In this document: piece by piece, positions 33,338 through 42,530 of the stretch
Position numbering within the stretch: position 1 is the stretch's first letter
Layout of the letters: each line of letters begins with the position of its first letter
Assembly: GCA_963761655.1 (NCBI GenBank)
Contig: CAVXHI010000010.1
Location: 140,289-204,288, forward strand
Source: RYN-122 sp963761655
Lineage (GTDB): Bacteria; Actinomycetota; Actinomycetes; Mycobacteriales; SCTD01
Length of the DNA: 64,000 nt
Direction of reading: 5' to 3'
Notes under the pieces: model-generated
The model's database searches: none
What the model was told of the DNA's origin: nothing
Seen by the model: the letters and a program-made list of their open reading frames with translations, nothing else
Translations under genes and position numbers: made by a program

Positions 33338-35320
33338 CTAGCGGATCGTCGTCCGGACGCGGTTGCTGTTGTTGGCCTCGTTGTCGTTGTCCCGGCCGGT
33401 GCCGGTGAACAGGACGAACGTGCCCGTGCCGCCGAAGGTGCGCGTCACGTTGTAGGTGCCCTGCTCGGTGACCCGCGCCCGGCTGGCGATCGTCCTCGCC
33501 CCGCTGCTGTTCTCGTAGAACACGGTGACGAGCTGGCCCCGGCGCTTGGGCAGCGTGCTGCCGGTGAAGCGGTAGGTGCGGGTGCCGGTGCGGACGACCT
33601 TGAGGTTGATCGACGTCCGGACCGACAGGACCACCGTCTCGGGGTTCCTGACCGTGACGCCGCCGCGCGTGCTCTGGGCGTACAGGCGGGTGTTGCCGCT
33701 CGGCCCGACCTCGAAGGCGTAGGTGCCGTCGCTGTCGATGACGCCGGTGCGCACGCTCTTGTACTGCGTGTTCGGCCGGCTGTACGCGAAGATCTCGATC
33801 GTGCTGCCCGGCGTGCCGGTGCCGCTGACGACCGACTTCTGCGAGGCCGTGATGGTCGACGGGGACACCGTCACCGTGGGGGTCGCCGGCCGCGTGTCCA
33901 CCGTCTGCGTGGCCGACGGCGTGGGCGACGGCGCTGCGGGGGTCACGGTGTAGCAGTTCGTGCAGACCGGGGAGGCGACGCCGTCGGTGCGCGTGGCGGT
34001 GACGTTCCGGTCACCGACAGCCGTGCCCGGGGCGACCGAGAAGGTGGCCTTGAGCTGGGTGTCGCTGAGCAGCTGGACGGCCGTGGTGGTGACCCCGGCG
34101 CCGCTGACGTCGACCCGGGTGCCCTTGGCGAACCCGGTGCCGGTGACGACGAAGCTCTTGGTGGAGCCGACGGCCTGGCTCTTGTCGGTGCCGGCGGTCG
34201 CGGTGTCGCTGTCCAGCGAGGTCACCGTGGTGACCCGGCTCGGGGCCTGGTCGACGGTGAAGGTGCAGCCGCAGGAGTTCGAGCTGCCGTCGGTGTTGCG
34301 CACGACCGGCAGGTAGCGAGCCGGCGCGGCGTTGCGGAGGTCGAAGTCGGCCGTGTACGTGGTGGCGGTCGGCGTCGAGACCAGCGTGCCGCGGATCGTC
34401 AGGGCCTCGCGGGTGCTGGACCCCGGCTCGGCCGTGTACTGCAGGAACGGCGTGCCGGTCTGGCTGAGCCCGGAGCCGGTGAAGACCACGCGGGTCAGGG
34501 CCGGCCTGACGGCGGGGTCGTTGTTGCCGCCGGGCGGGTTCGTGCTGGTCAGCGGGGCGCCGTCGACGAAGAAGCCGCGCGACAGGGTCGTGGTCTTGCC
34601 GTTGAGGTTGGTGACGCGGACGTCGCGGGCGCCGGTGGCCGTGCCGGGAGCGACGGCGACGCGGCGCTTGAGCGCGGTCTTCGTCGTGATGCCCTCGGCG
34701 CTCTCGTCGACGTCGACCGTCGCGTTGTCGTCCGCGGGGGCCGTCACGGTGATGCCGCGGTCGACGGTGCTGGTGCCCGGCACGAGGAACTCGACCGTCG
34801 TGCCGCGCTCGAAGAAGTCTCCGGAGAGGGTGACGGGGGTGGCGCCCGAGCCCGTCTGCACGCCGTTCGGCGACAGGGCGGTCAGGACGAGGCTCGGGTC
34901 CGCCTGGACCACGAAGCAGGACGGGCAGTCGACGGTCTGCATGAAGGCGTTCGTCGTCGTCACGGCGTAGGTGCCGGCGTCGATCGGGCCGTCGAGACCG
35001 AGGCCGTCGCCGGCGTCGCGGAAGTCGACGGTGGAGGTGCCGGTGGTGGTCGACCCGCTCGGCATCCCGGGCGTGATGGTCGCCGTGAAGGTGGACGACG
35101 GCTGGCCGACCCGCGTGAACGTCGCCGTCCGGCCGGGGGTGAACGGCGTCCCGTTGGCGTTCGGCGCGAACATGAACGTCAGCGCCTTGCTCTCGGTGTT
35201 GAAGGCGCTGTTCGGGTTGACCGTCAGACCGGCGGCCGAGGCCGAGGTGGCGAGGAGCACGCCGGCACCGACGGCGGCTGCCGTCAGGCCGGCGAGCAGG
35301 GGCAGAGAGCGCAGCTTCAC
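33338..35320 (-). CDS. Secreted protein with shared C-terminal module, paralog 3 (660 aa)
   Basis: Signal peptide LRSLPLLAGLTAAAVGAGVL with cleavage near SASAAG. The N-terminal part consists of several IPT/TIG-like Ig domains (VLTALSPNGVQTGSGATPVT, LTRVVFTGSGLSQTGTPFLQ, SFVVTGTGFAKGTRVDVSGA), each with paired cysteines (DCPSCF, SCGCTF, VCTNCY). The shared module starts near residue 505 (TITASQKSVVSGTGTPGS) and shows AYSRPNTQYKSVR, VGPSGNTRLYAQ, TYRFTGSTLPKRRGQLVTVF, ending RVRTTIR. Repeated Ig-like domains suggest a long surface adhesin or coat protein, by inference. It is the first of the three on this strand. Confidence 0.82.
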   Translation of the reverse strand: MKLRSLPLLAGLTAAAVGAGVLLATSASAAGLTVNPNSAFNTESKALTFMFAPNANGTPFTPGRTATFTRVGQPSSTFTATITPGMPSGSTTTGTSTVDFRDAGDGLGLDGPIDAGTYAVTTTNAFMQTVDCPSCFVVQADPSLVLTALSPNGVQTGSGATPVTLSGDFFERGTTVEFLVPGTSTVDRGITVTAPADDNATVDVDESAEGITTKTALKRRVAVAPGTATGARDVRVTNLNGKTTTLSRGFFVDGAPLTSTNPPGGNNDPAVRPALTRVVFTGSGLSQTGTPFLQYTAEPGSSTREALTIRGTLVSTPTATTYTADFDLRNAAPARYLPVVRNTDGSSNSCGCTFTVDQAPSRVTTVTSLDSDTATAGTDKSQAVGSTKSFVVTGTGFAKGTRVDVSGAGVTTTAVQLLSDTQLKATFSVAPGTAVGDRNVTATRTDGVASPVCTNCYTVTPAAPSPTPSATQTVDTRPATPTVTVSPSTITASQKSVVSGTGTPGSTIEIFAYSRPNTQYKSVRTGVIDSDGTYAFEVGPSGNTRLYAQSTRGGVTVRNPETVVLSVRTSINLKVVRTGTRTYRFTGSTLPKRRGQLVTVFYENSSGARTIASRARVTEQGTYNVTRTFGGTGTFVLFTGTGRDNDNEANNSNRVRTTIR

Positions 35321-35413
35321 GGGACTCCTGTTCGAGGGCGCGGCCCGGACAGGGGTCGCTCACTGACTACGACGCTCCGACGCCGCCGCGGTCGCCTGAC
35401 CGTGAGCCGGACG

Positions 35414-35857
35414 CTATCCGACAGGTCCGACACAAGCCCGACAACGGCCGAAGACGGTCAGGTGCCCGAGGTCGACGACGAACCCGCGCCGACGCTCCAG
35501 CTCCTCCGCGATCCCGACGACGGCGGACCGCTCGACCTCCTCCACCCCGCCGCAGTCGCGGCACACCAGGTGCAGGTGGTCGTCCTCGGCCGCGACCGAC
35601 CAGGTGGGGCTGCCGTGCCCGAGGTGCGCGTGCTGGACGAGCCCGAGCTCCTCGAGCAGCTCCAGGGTCCGGTAGACGGTGGAGATGTTGACGCCGGCCG
35701 CCTTCTCGCGGACCGCCGTGGCGATCTCCTCCGGCGTGGCGTGCCCGAGCGTGCCGACCGCCTCGAGGACGAGCTGCCGCTGCGGTGTCAGCCGGTACCC
35801 GCGCGCACGCAGCTCGGCCTGCCAGTCGTGCCCCACTGCCGGCACGGTGCGACCCAT
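35414..35857 (-). CDS. Fur-family metal-responsive repressor
   Basis: A 147-aa regulator. The winged helix includes GYRLTPQRQLVLEAVGTLGH and INISTVYRTLELLEELGLVQ-like sequence (VNISTVYRTLELLEELGLVQ). Metal-site residues are in DDHLHLVCRDCGG, with a second cysteine pair near the end (GRCRACVG), so a structural zinc site is likely. Whether it senses iron, zinc or manganese cannot be told. The ATG at 35857 has a -10 box seven bases upstream. It is divergent from pabC with only 18 bp between start codons. Confidence 0.92.
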   Translation of the reverse strand: MGRTVPAVGHDWQAELRARGYRLTPQRQLVLEAVGTLGHATPEEIATAVREKAAGVNISTVYRTLELLEELGLVQHAHLGHGSPTWSVAAEDDHLHLVCRDCGGVEEVERSAVVGIAEELERRRGFVVDLGHLTVFGRCRACVGPVG

Positions 35858-35864
35858 GGGGGCA

Positions 35865-35870
35865 AGACTA
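35865..35870 (-). promoter_or_regulatory. Leaderless-type -10 box of the Fur-family gene
   Basis: On the minus strand TAGTCT ends seven bases before the ATG at 35857. It lies within GACTAGGTC, a near-palindrome in the 18-bp gap shared with pabC, so the two promoters must overlap. Confidence 0.5.
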
Positions 35871-35875
35871 GGTCC

Positions 35876-36676
35876 GTGACAGTCCTCGTGGTGCTCGGTC
35901 CCGACGGTCCCGTGCTCGCCGATCCCGGGGCCCCCCTGCTCCGCGCCGACGACGCCGGGGTGCTGCGCGGGGAGTCGGTCTTCGAGACGCTCCGGATCGT
36001 CGACGGACGGGCCGCTTTCCTGGCGGCGCACCTGGCCCGGCTGGGGGTCTCCGGCTCACGGCTGGCCCTGGACGTGCCGTCCCTCGAGGACGTCGTCGCG
36101 CTCGGGCTGTCGGCCTGGCCCGACCCCGACGGCGTCCTGCGCCTGGTCGTCACCCGCGGCGGGACGGCGTACGCGCTGCTCACCCCCCTGCCCGCTCCGG
36201 TGACGTCGGTGACCGCGGTCGTGCTGACGCTGGGCGTCCCCGCGGCCGTGCGTGCCGAGGCGGCCTGGCTGCTCGGCGGCGTGAAGTCGACGTCGTACGC
36301 CGTGAACATGGCGGCGCTGCGGGAGGCGCAGGCGCGGGGCGCGGACGACGTCGTGTTCGCGTCGTCGGACGGCGAGGTGCTGGAGGGTCCGACGTCGACG
36401 TGCGCGTGGGTGACCGGCGGCGTCGTCGTCACCCCGCCCGCGGCCGACGTCGGGATCCTGCCCGGGACGACGCTCGACGCGACCCTCGCGGCCTACGACG
36501 GGCCGGTGGAGGTGCGGCGCGGGACGGTCGAGGAGCTCCGGGCGGCCGACGAGGTGGTGCTGCTGTCGTCGGTGCGCGGGGTGGTGTCGGTGACGGCGCT
36601 GGACGGCGTGGCGGTGCAGGCGGGGCCGGTCGGGAGAGCGCTGCAGGCGGCGTTCCAGGCGGCGCTGCGTCCCTGA
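35876..36676 (+). CDS. pabC: Aminodeoxychorismate lyase (class IV PLP enzyme)
   Basis: A 266-aa enzyme expected to form p-aminobenzoate and pyruvate for folate synthesis. Class IV aminotransferase signatures: the start region GVLRGESVFETLRIVDG, the PLP-binding Lys in LLGGVKSTSYAVNMAAL, and EVLEGPTSTCAWV followed by GILPGTTLD. A branched-chain or D-amino acid aminotransferase is the alternative; the short length and ygfZ/fur context favour PabC. The GTG at 35876 fits the family N-terminus, but TAGGTC ends only one base before it, so another promoter must be used or initiation is slightly downstream. Confidence 0.88.
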   Translation: MTVLVVLGPDGPVLADPGAPLLRADDAGVLRGESVFETLRIVDGRAAFLAAHLARLGVSGSRLALDVPSLEDVVALGLSAWPDPDGVLRLVVTRGGTAYALLTPLPAPVTSVTAVVLTLGVPAAVRAEAAWLLGGVKSTSYAVNMAALREAQARGADDVVFASSDGEVLEGPTSTCAWVTGGVVVTPPAADVGILPGTTLDATLAAYDGPVEVRRGTVEELRAADEVVLLSSVRGVVSVTALDGVAVQAGPVGRALQAAFQAALRP

Positions 36677-37026
36677 CGCCGTGTGTACGGGTCGCCCACC
36701 TCCTGGCGGACCCCGCGCAGCTGGCCGTCACGCCCCCGGTGGCGATGGAGCTGCTCGCCGGTGCGCGGGACGAGGCCGGGCTCGCGGCTCGGGAGCGGCT
36801 CGTCGCCGGGCTGGCCCGGCTCGACCTCGTGCCGGAGCTGGACCTCCCGGCCGCAGCGACCGTGCTCCGGGCGGCCCGACGGGGCGGACGGACGGTCCGC
36901 GGGCTGCTCGACTGCCTCATCGCCGTCGTCGCCCTGCGGCACGGCGCGGTCCTGGTGCACCGCGACGCCGACCTGGCGGCGGTCGCCTCGCTCCTGCCCG
37001 GGCTCGAGGCCGTCGACCTGCGCTGA
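36676..37026 (+). pseudogene. PIN-domain (VapC-like) fragment lacking its N-terminus
   Basis: The frame begins without a start codon right at the pabC stop and encodes TPCVRVAHLLADPAQLAV, PPVAMELLAGARDEAGLAAR, and RRGGRTVRGLLDCLIAVVAL, then HGAVLVHRDADLAAVASLLP. The conserved acids of the second half of a PIN domain (AMELL, LLDCLI, HRDADL) are present. The first strand with the leading Asp (normally VDSSVWID-like) is missing, so a VapC-type RNase would be inactive. It looks like the remnant of a toxin gene joined to the end of pabC by deletion. Confidence 0.65.
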
Positions 37027-37111
37027 GCGCGGCCAGGCGGCGCGACCGGGTCACGGGGATGGCCCGAACTCGTCAGTCCAGGTCTGCCGCCCGAGGGCCG
37101 AAGACCAGAGG

Positions 37112-38620
37112 GTGACCCGTGCCCCCGGCTCCGCCACCTGGCGAGACGCACGCCTGTGGGACCGCACGGCCGACCCCCGCCAGACGGCAGGCCGGCTCGC
37201 GGCGGTGCTGTTCCTGCTGGCCGGCATCACCATGCTCAGCACCGTCAGCTTCCTGCCCGACGACGTCGACCTCGCCGCGGTCTGGGCGACGGCGGCCACC
37301 ACGCTGGTCACCTCGCTGGTCCTGCTGCTGCTGCCGTGGACCCGGTTCCCCCGGTGGACGACGGTGCTGCCGCACGTGTGGGGCCAGGTGCTCATCGGCG
37401 GGGCGCTCGGCGCCTGGGCGGGCGCGACCAGCCACTACCTGCTGTTCTGGGCCCTCGCCGCCCTCTACGCCGGGCTGACCCAGCCGCCGCGGTCCTCGCT
37501 CTACCTCGCGCCGGTCACGTTCGGCAGCGCCCTGGTGGCCCTGGCCGGCCGCGAGCCGTCGTCCAGCGCCGTCGACCTCGTGGGCGCGGCCCTGCTGTCG
37601 GTGGTGGTCGGGGAGGTGCTGTCGGTCAGCACGGCCCGGTCCGAGACGGCGTCGTCGTCGACCCAGGCGCTGCTGCAGGCCGTCACGGCGCTGCACGAGG
37701 CCGGGACCGAGACGAGCGCGGCCGACCTCGTCGCCGAGCTGGCGCACACGCTGCTGCTGCCCGACGCCGCGATCGTCATGGTCGCGACGGCGCCGGGCTC
37801 CACGCTCTACGCCAACCGGGGGCAGCGCGGCCTGGAGGCGCCGCTCGGCTCGCTCGTCGTCGACGTCTCGGCCCGCTCCGGCATCGGCCTGGCCCTGCAG
37901 GAGGGCCGGGCGATCTTCGTCGAGGACGCGATGATGTCGCCGCTGCTGGCCCGCTCGGTGGTGGCGCGGATGGGCTTCGCGTCGGCGCTGTTCATCCCGG
38001 TCCCCGGGGAGGGCGGCTACCTCGGGTGCGTCGTCGTCGGGTGGGACGAGCGGCAGACGGCGCTGGACCAGTTCGGCCAGCAGGTCGTCTCGCTGCTGTC
38101 GCACCAGGCCGGCGCCCTGCTCGAGCGGCTGCGCTCGGTCGGCCGGCTCGAGGTCCAGGCCTCCACCGACGCCCTCACCGGCCTGGCGAACCGGCGGGTC
38201 TTCCTCGAGGCCCTGGACCGGCTGCGCCCCGGCGGCGCCGTCGTGTTCCTCGACCTCGACCACTTCAAGCGGCTCAACGACACCGCCGGGCACGCCGCCG
38301 GCGACGACGTCCTCGTCGCGTTCGGCAAGGCGCTGCGGTCCTGCGTGCGCGAGGGCGACTGCGCGGCCCGCTACGGCGGGGAGGAGTTCGCGCTGGTGCT
38401 GCCGAGCGCCGCGTCGGTCGACATGACCGCGGCCGCGCAGGTGGTGGTGCAGCGGCTCATGGACCGCTGGGACGGGCCGGTGACGTTCTCGGTGGGGATC
38501 GCGACGCACCGGCAGGGCGACGCGCCGTCGACGACGCTGGCGCGGGCGGACGCGGCGGTCTACGAGGCCAAGGCCAACGGGCGCGACCAGGTGGTGCTGG
38601 CGGGCGCGGTCCGGGTCTGA
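37112..38620 (+). CDS. Membrane-bound GAF-GGDEF diguanylate cyclase
   Basis: A 502-aa c-di-GMP synthase from a GTG with GAGG just upstream. The first 190 residues hold about six transmembrane helices (LAAVLFLLAGITMLSTVSFL, TLVTSLVLLLLPWTRF, VLIGGALGAWAGATSHYLLF). A GAF-like domain follows (SAADLVAELAHTLLLPDAAI ... GYLGCVVVGWDERQTA). The GGDEF domain has VVFLDLDHFKRLNDTAGHAA and RYGGEEFALVLPS with an intact active site. The product-inhibition I-site RxxD is present as REGD five residues before GGEEF. It may supply ligand for RsiG, encoded 11 kb away. Confidence 0.93.
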   Translation: MTRAPGSATWRDARLWDRTADPRQTAGRLAAVLFLLAGITMLSTVSFLPDDVDLAAVWATAATTLVTSLVLLLLPWTRFPRWTTVLPHVWGQVLIGGALGAWAGATSHYLLFWALAALYAGLTQPPRSSLYLAPVTFGSALVALAGREPSSSAVDLVGAALLSVVVGEVLSVSTARSETASSSTQALLQAVTALHEAGTETSAADLVAELAHTLLLPDAAIVMVATAPGSTLYANRGQRGLEAPLGSLVVDVSARSGIGLALQEGRAIFVEDAMMSPLLARSVVARMGFASALFIPVPGEGGYLGCVVVGWDERQTALDQFGQQVVSLLSHQAGALLERLRSVGRLEVQASTDALTGLANRRVFLEALDRLRPGGAVVFLDLDHFKRLNDTAGHAAGDDVLVAFGKALRSCVREGDCAARYGGEEFALVLPSAASVDMTAAAQVVVQRLMDRWDGPVTFSVGIATHRQGDAPSTTLARADAAVYEAKANGRDQVVLAGAVRV

Positions 38621-38629
38621 GGTCGAGTT

Positions 38630-38980
38630 CGGCGCCACCACGACTAGACCGAGGATCGCGGCGGCCTCCGCCATCGCGCGTCGTGGGCGACCAGCGCTGC
38701 CAGCGGAGCGACGCGGACTGCGCAGGCCAGAGTGCACGGCGTCGAGGCTGCGCAGGACCTGAGGTCCGAGCGTGCCGGCGAGGTCCAGCAGTCGGCGTCG
38801 AGCCGGACGAGGGCGAGCGCGTCGAGCAGCCGCTCCGCCGCCGTCAGCGGAGCGACGCGCGCTGCGCAGGCGCTCGCCACCCGACGACGGGAGCGGCAGC
38901 GAGGTAGGTCGGAGCGTCTCCGTCTCGTCCTCCGCACCAAGTAGCTTCACCAAGGCGCTGGTGCCGAGGCAGACGGTCAC
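38630..38980 (-). pseudogene. VapC-like PIN-domain toxin, frameshifted and missing its first catalytic Asp
   Basis: A GTG at 38980 overlaps the antitoxin stop (GTGA) and encodes TVCLGTSALVKLLGAEDETE, the usual VapC N-terminus except that the leading catalytic Asp (LDTSALVK) is Gly. Further down, in other frames, come RVAPLTAAERLLDALALVRL, LDLAGTLGPQVLRSLDAVH, CAVRVAPLAALVAHDAR and MAEAAAILGLVVVAPNS, in the right order for a PIN domain. At least three frame breaks occur. No clean stop is visible before the cyclase gene, so the end is approximate. Confidence 0.65.
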
Positions 38981-39238
38981 CGCTCGTCAGCGCGGAGCGC
39001 GGACAAGACCGCGGTGGCGGACACGGCTGTGACAGCGGGTACGACGTCGAGCAGGTCACCCGTGCCCTCGACGACGAGCCCGGCCTCGACCAGGTCCCGC
39101 CACGGGAGAGCCGGGACGAGGCGGACGACGAGCCGGCCCCCGGTCGGTCACCTCGACGCTCCCGCCTGCCTCGACGAGGGCCAGGTAGCTGTGGCCAGTG
39201 CCTGGCGTAGCCGCACGCACTATAACACGAACCTCCAT
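38977..39238 (-). pseudogene. Phd/YefM-type antitoxin, frameshifted
   Basis: Upstream partner of the VapC remnant. The composite reads LRQALATAT, then YLALVEAGGSVEVTDRG, then after a break in a G-run RLVVRLVPALPWRDLVEAGL, VVEGTGDLLDVVPAVTAVS and a tail ending SALRADER. That matches Phd-family antitoxins, with the DNA-binding half first and the toxin-neutralising tail last. Its stop overlaps the toxin start. The N-terminus is uncertain (ATG at 39238 is one option). Confidence 0.6.
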
Positions 39239-39503
39239 GTGCTGGCAGGCAGCACCTCCCAGCACAACCGGGCGCCCACTGGCTGCTTCGTGCCTCGTCT
39301 CACGTACTAACTCTGAGTGACTCCTCATAGCTAAAGATGACTAGAGCGGATGCCGATCTGGGGTGTGCCTACCCGCGCCCGGAGGAGTCCCGATGGCCCA
39401 GCTCACTCTCGCCCGCTGCCCCACGGTCACCGGTAAACGCCATCGAGCGCGCCCATGCAGCTCGTGCCGGCGCTCGTACCCCTCGACAGCTTCCGCTGCT
39501 AAC

Positions 39504-40266
39504 GTGCGGATCGACGGCTGCACGCTGCAGGACGCCGTCCGCCTGCTTCTGCGGCGCTCGCGCTCAACCAGCGGCTCCGCGTCGACCTGTGCAACGCCTA
39601 CACGATCGCCCTCGCCGAGCGTCGCAGCGACTACCAGCGCTCGTCGAGCGCAGCGCGCCGAACCTGCCGGACGGCACGCCGCTCGTGTGGGTCCGCCGAG
39701 ACCTGGGCGTCGACGTGCAGGCGGCCACCCGCGTGCTGTTCCTCAGTCGTCGACCAGGTTTGGACTCTGCGTGAGGGCGTCGGCGGTTCCCGGTCCTTCG
39801 TTCACTACTTCTACGGCGGGTCCCCCGAGCAACGCGTCATTGTCCTGGTCGAGGAGCTGAAGGAGACGCGTCCCGGACGCGGTCGTCGTCGGACAGGAGA
39901 GCCCGCCCTTCCGCGAGCTCAATGAGGTCGAGCGCCTGGAGACCAGGCAGCGGCTCATCGACAGCGGGGCCGACGTCGTCTGGGTCGGCCTGGGCACACC
40001 CCTGGGTCAGGACGTGGTGGGTGACGAGTTCGCGTAGTCTGCGCCGGCGGCTTCGCGCCCGTCGGCGTGGTCCTTCCACTGGATAGCCGGCACGAAGACG
40101 ATGTCCCCCTCGGGATCGAGGGGACCGGGCTCGTGCTTGCCGTACCGGCTGGCTTGCGAACCTCGGCGCCGCTGGCCTGCTGCTACCTCTCGGCAACGTC
40201 CTCTTCCTGCTGGTGGCACAGCGACGTAGCCACCGCGTGCCTGCGCGTGCTCAGATCGGGCGGTGA
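39504..40266 (+). pseudogene. WecG/TagA/CpsF-family glycosyltransferase, several frame breaks
   Basis: Family transfers N-acetylmannosamine or a similar sugar to a lipid-linked intermediate. Conserved blocks appear in order in different frames: VRIDGCTLQDAVRLLL, CNAYTIALAERRSDYQ, LPDGTPLVWVRRDLGVDVQA, VHYFYGGSPEQ, DAVVVGQESPPFRELNEVER, TRQRLIDSGADVVWVGLGTP, FHWIAGTKTMSPSG and LLVAQRRSHRVPARAQIGR. At least five breaks are needed. The stop at 40266 overlaps the GTG of the next gene. Order and completeness argue for an intact gene damaged by base-calling. Confidence 0.7.
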
Positions 40267-41478
40267 CCCGCCTGCGAGTGCTCGTCGCTCCCCAACTGGT
40301 ACGTCTCGCGCAACCCCTCTGGGGAGAACGTCGTGGTCGACGCCGAGGGTGGCGCTGCTGCGAAAGCGCGGCCACGAGGTGGTCGAGTACCAGCGGAGCA
40401 GCGACGAGTCGAGGGCGGGGCGCTGGGCCCCTGGGCTCGAGCCGCGCTCTCCGTCGCAGCGGTCCGCAGCCTCAAGTGGCGTCCGGCGACGTCGCACGCC
40501 TGATCGCTCATCACCGACCGGACGTGCTGCACCTGCACAACCCCTACCCGGTCCTTCTGCCCCCCGGGCGCGGGGGTACTCGGCCCGACAACGCCGGCAT
40601 CCTCGTTGTGCAGATGGTCGACATTTGATCGGCACAGCTGCATGAAGGGCACGCTCTACCGCGACGGCAGGCCGTGCGAGGAATGCGTGGGCAAGACGCC
40701 GCTGTCCGGGGTGTGGCACGGCTGCTACCGGGTCTGCGCGCTCAGCCTTGCGGTCATGGCCGCCTTCCCTCACGGCGCACCGGGGCACGCGGGCGTCGGT
40801 GGAGCGCGACCGGGTGACTGCACGGAGTTCATGGGGCTACCGGCTTGCCCCGGGCTGGCTTCCCCCGACACCGGGCTGGCGTTCCGGCCGCAGGCCGTCG
40901 CCTATCCTGGTTCCCCCCCGTGCGGCTGGGCAGGGGCGCCGTGTTCGTCGGACGGTTGGACGACGAGAAGGGCGCGGGCCTCCTGCTGGACGCCTGGGAG
41001 CGGGTCGGCGGCAGGCTCCCGGCCGGCGCACTGGCGGCCTGGAACTGCTGGAATACGGGCCGCTCGGTGCCCGCGCTGCCGCGGCAGCAGCATCTGGCAC
41101 TGGCGTGGAGTGGCGGGGCCGACAGCCAGCGAATGAGCGTGTAGCGAGCGCTGAAACAGGTTGCCTCGCGGTCGTTCCCTCCCGCTGCTACGAGGGAGCC
41201 CCCGTCGTGCTCCAGAACGGAGGCGCTGGCCGTCGGTCGGCCGCTCCTGGTCACCTCGGGGTGGCGTCCTGCCCGAGCTGGGGGCAGACGCCGCCGCCGT
41301 CTCCACCCCCGAGGCTGCGGCGCTCGCCGGCGTCGCCCTTGTCACCGCTCTCGGCCGGGACGACACGGGCCTTGCGCACCAAGCCGCCGCCGCTCGCTCC
41401 CGCTACCTGCTGCGACACACGGAAGAAGCCCTCGGCGCCCTGCTCGAGCTGCCCCTCCGACGACGTGCCAGACGGTGA
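40263..41478 (+). pseudogene. GT4-family glycosyltransferase, many frame breaks
   Basis: A GTG at 40263 (GTGA overlap) begins TRLRVLVAP. Later blocks in changing frames: ARLIAHHRPDVLHLHNPYPV, RHSCMKGTLYRDGRPCEECV, GKTPLSGVWHGCYR, AVFVGRLDDEKGAGLLLDAW, VVPSRCYEGAPVVL and GLAHQAAAARSRYLLRHTEE. The Cys-rich CEEC...GCYR insert is typical of one GT4 subgroup in polysaccharide clusters. The final stop at 41478 is in frame with the last block. At least six breaks. Confidence 0.7.
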
Positions 41479-41489
41479 GGTAGGTAAAG

Positions 41490-42530
41490 GTGTACGACGT
41501 CGACGGGCTCAACCCCTATGGGCGAGAAGTCGGCCTGCTCATCGCGGGACAGCCCAACGGGTGCTCGCGTTTCTCCGTCCTCGACACGGGCTTGGTGGCC
41601 CGACGGGTTGCGGTGCTGGCCCCTGCGCGTTCCTGCAACTTCGGGGGAGCCGCAACGACACAGGCGCTCCGGCAGTTGGCCGGCCTGCTGGTCGTCGCCT
41701 GGAACGCCCTCGTCCAGCGACGCACCGTCGTCGTTTGCCTCGACTCGCGACCTGGAAACGACGACGAGTCGGTACGCGCTGCCGTCGCCCGGCTCGGCGG
41801 ACGGGTCGTGGTCGTCGCCCATGACCCCGAGCCCAAGAGTCTGCTGTCTCGGCGGCAGCTCTTGGGCCGCTCACTCCTGTGGCGGGCAGCGCACCGCCTG
41901 CTCACGCACGGCCCCGTCCTAGCGACCCAGGCCAGCGCCATCGCGGGCCGGACCGCGCTCGAGGTACCGCACCCGCCGTTCTGCGGCTGGGCGGCTCAGG
42001 TCTCTCCACGACAGGCGAGCGACACGACGCGCTCGTGCTGGTCGGGCACCTCCGACCCGCAGAAGGGCATCGACCGGCTGCCTGCGCTGCTGAGCCTGCT
42101 GTCCGACGCGGACCGCGAGCGCTGGCACGCTGTCCTTTGCCGGACGCGGAGACCTCGCAGGAACGCTCGCGAAAAATCTCTGCGCTAGTGCTGGTCGTGC
42201 GCGAGCCGAGCAGCGGCCTCCTCCCGGACAGCGAGCTGGGCGGCAGCCCTGGCCGCGGCCGACGTCCTGCTGGCTCCGTACCGCTCGGCGAGCGCCTCTG
42301 GCAGCGTGGTGCTGGCGCGGAGCCTCGGGCTGCGCGTGCTGGCCTACGACGCGGGTCCCTGCGCGACGTGTCCTCCCGCCGTCCTGGTTGGTGCCACCGC
42401 AGGACGAATCTGCCTTCGCCGAACGCCTGACTGCGTTGCTCCACGGGGACCGGAGCGAGGGCAGAGCGGCCTGGACGAGTGGCGGCAGCGCAGTGTCAGC
42501 GCTCTGGGTCGGGATGCTCGAGCTGACCTG
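41490..42530 (+). pseudogene. GT4-like glycosyltransferase, frame breaks in the C-terminal half
   Basis: The first 180 residues from a GTG at 41490 are in one frame: YDVDGLNPYGREVGLLIAGQ, NFGGAATTQALRQLAGLLVV, RLGGRVVVVAHDPEPKSLLS, RLLTHGPVLATQASAIAGRT. After about 42040 the frames alternate: DALVLVGHLRP, QKGIDRLPALLSLLSDADRE, VVREPSSGLLPDSEL, RSLGLRVLAYDAG and PPQDESAFAERLTALLHGDR. This is a GT-B fold with a PQKGIDRL donor-domain motif. The end near 42.5 kb meets a convergent gene and is approximate. Confidence 0.68.

Noticed and set aside
37073..38980. 635-aa minus-strand frame over the cyclase
   Set aside because: Only its first about 30 residues (VapC start) are real; the rest is antisense to the GGDEF gene.
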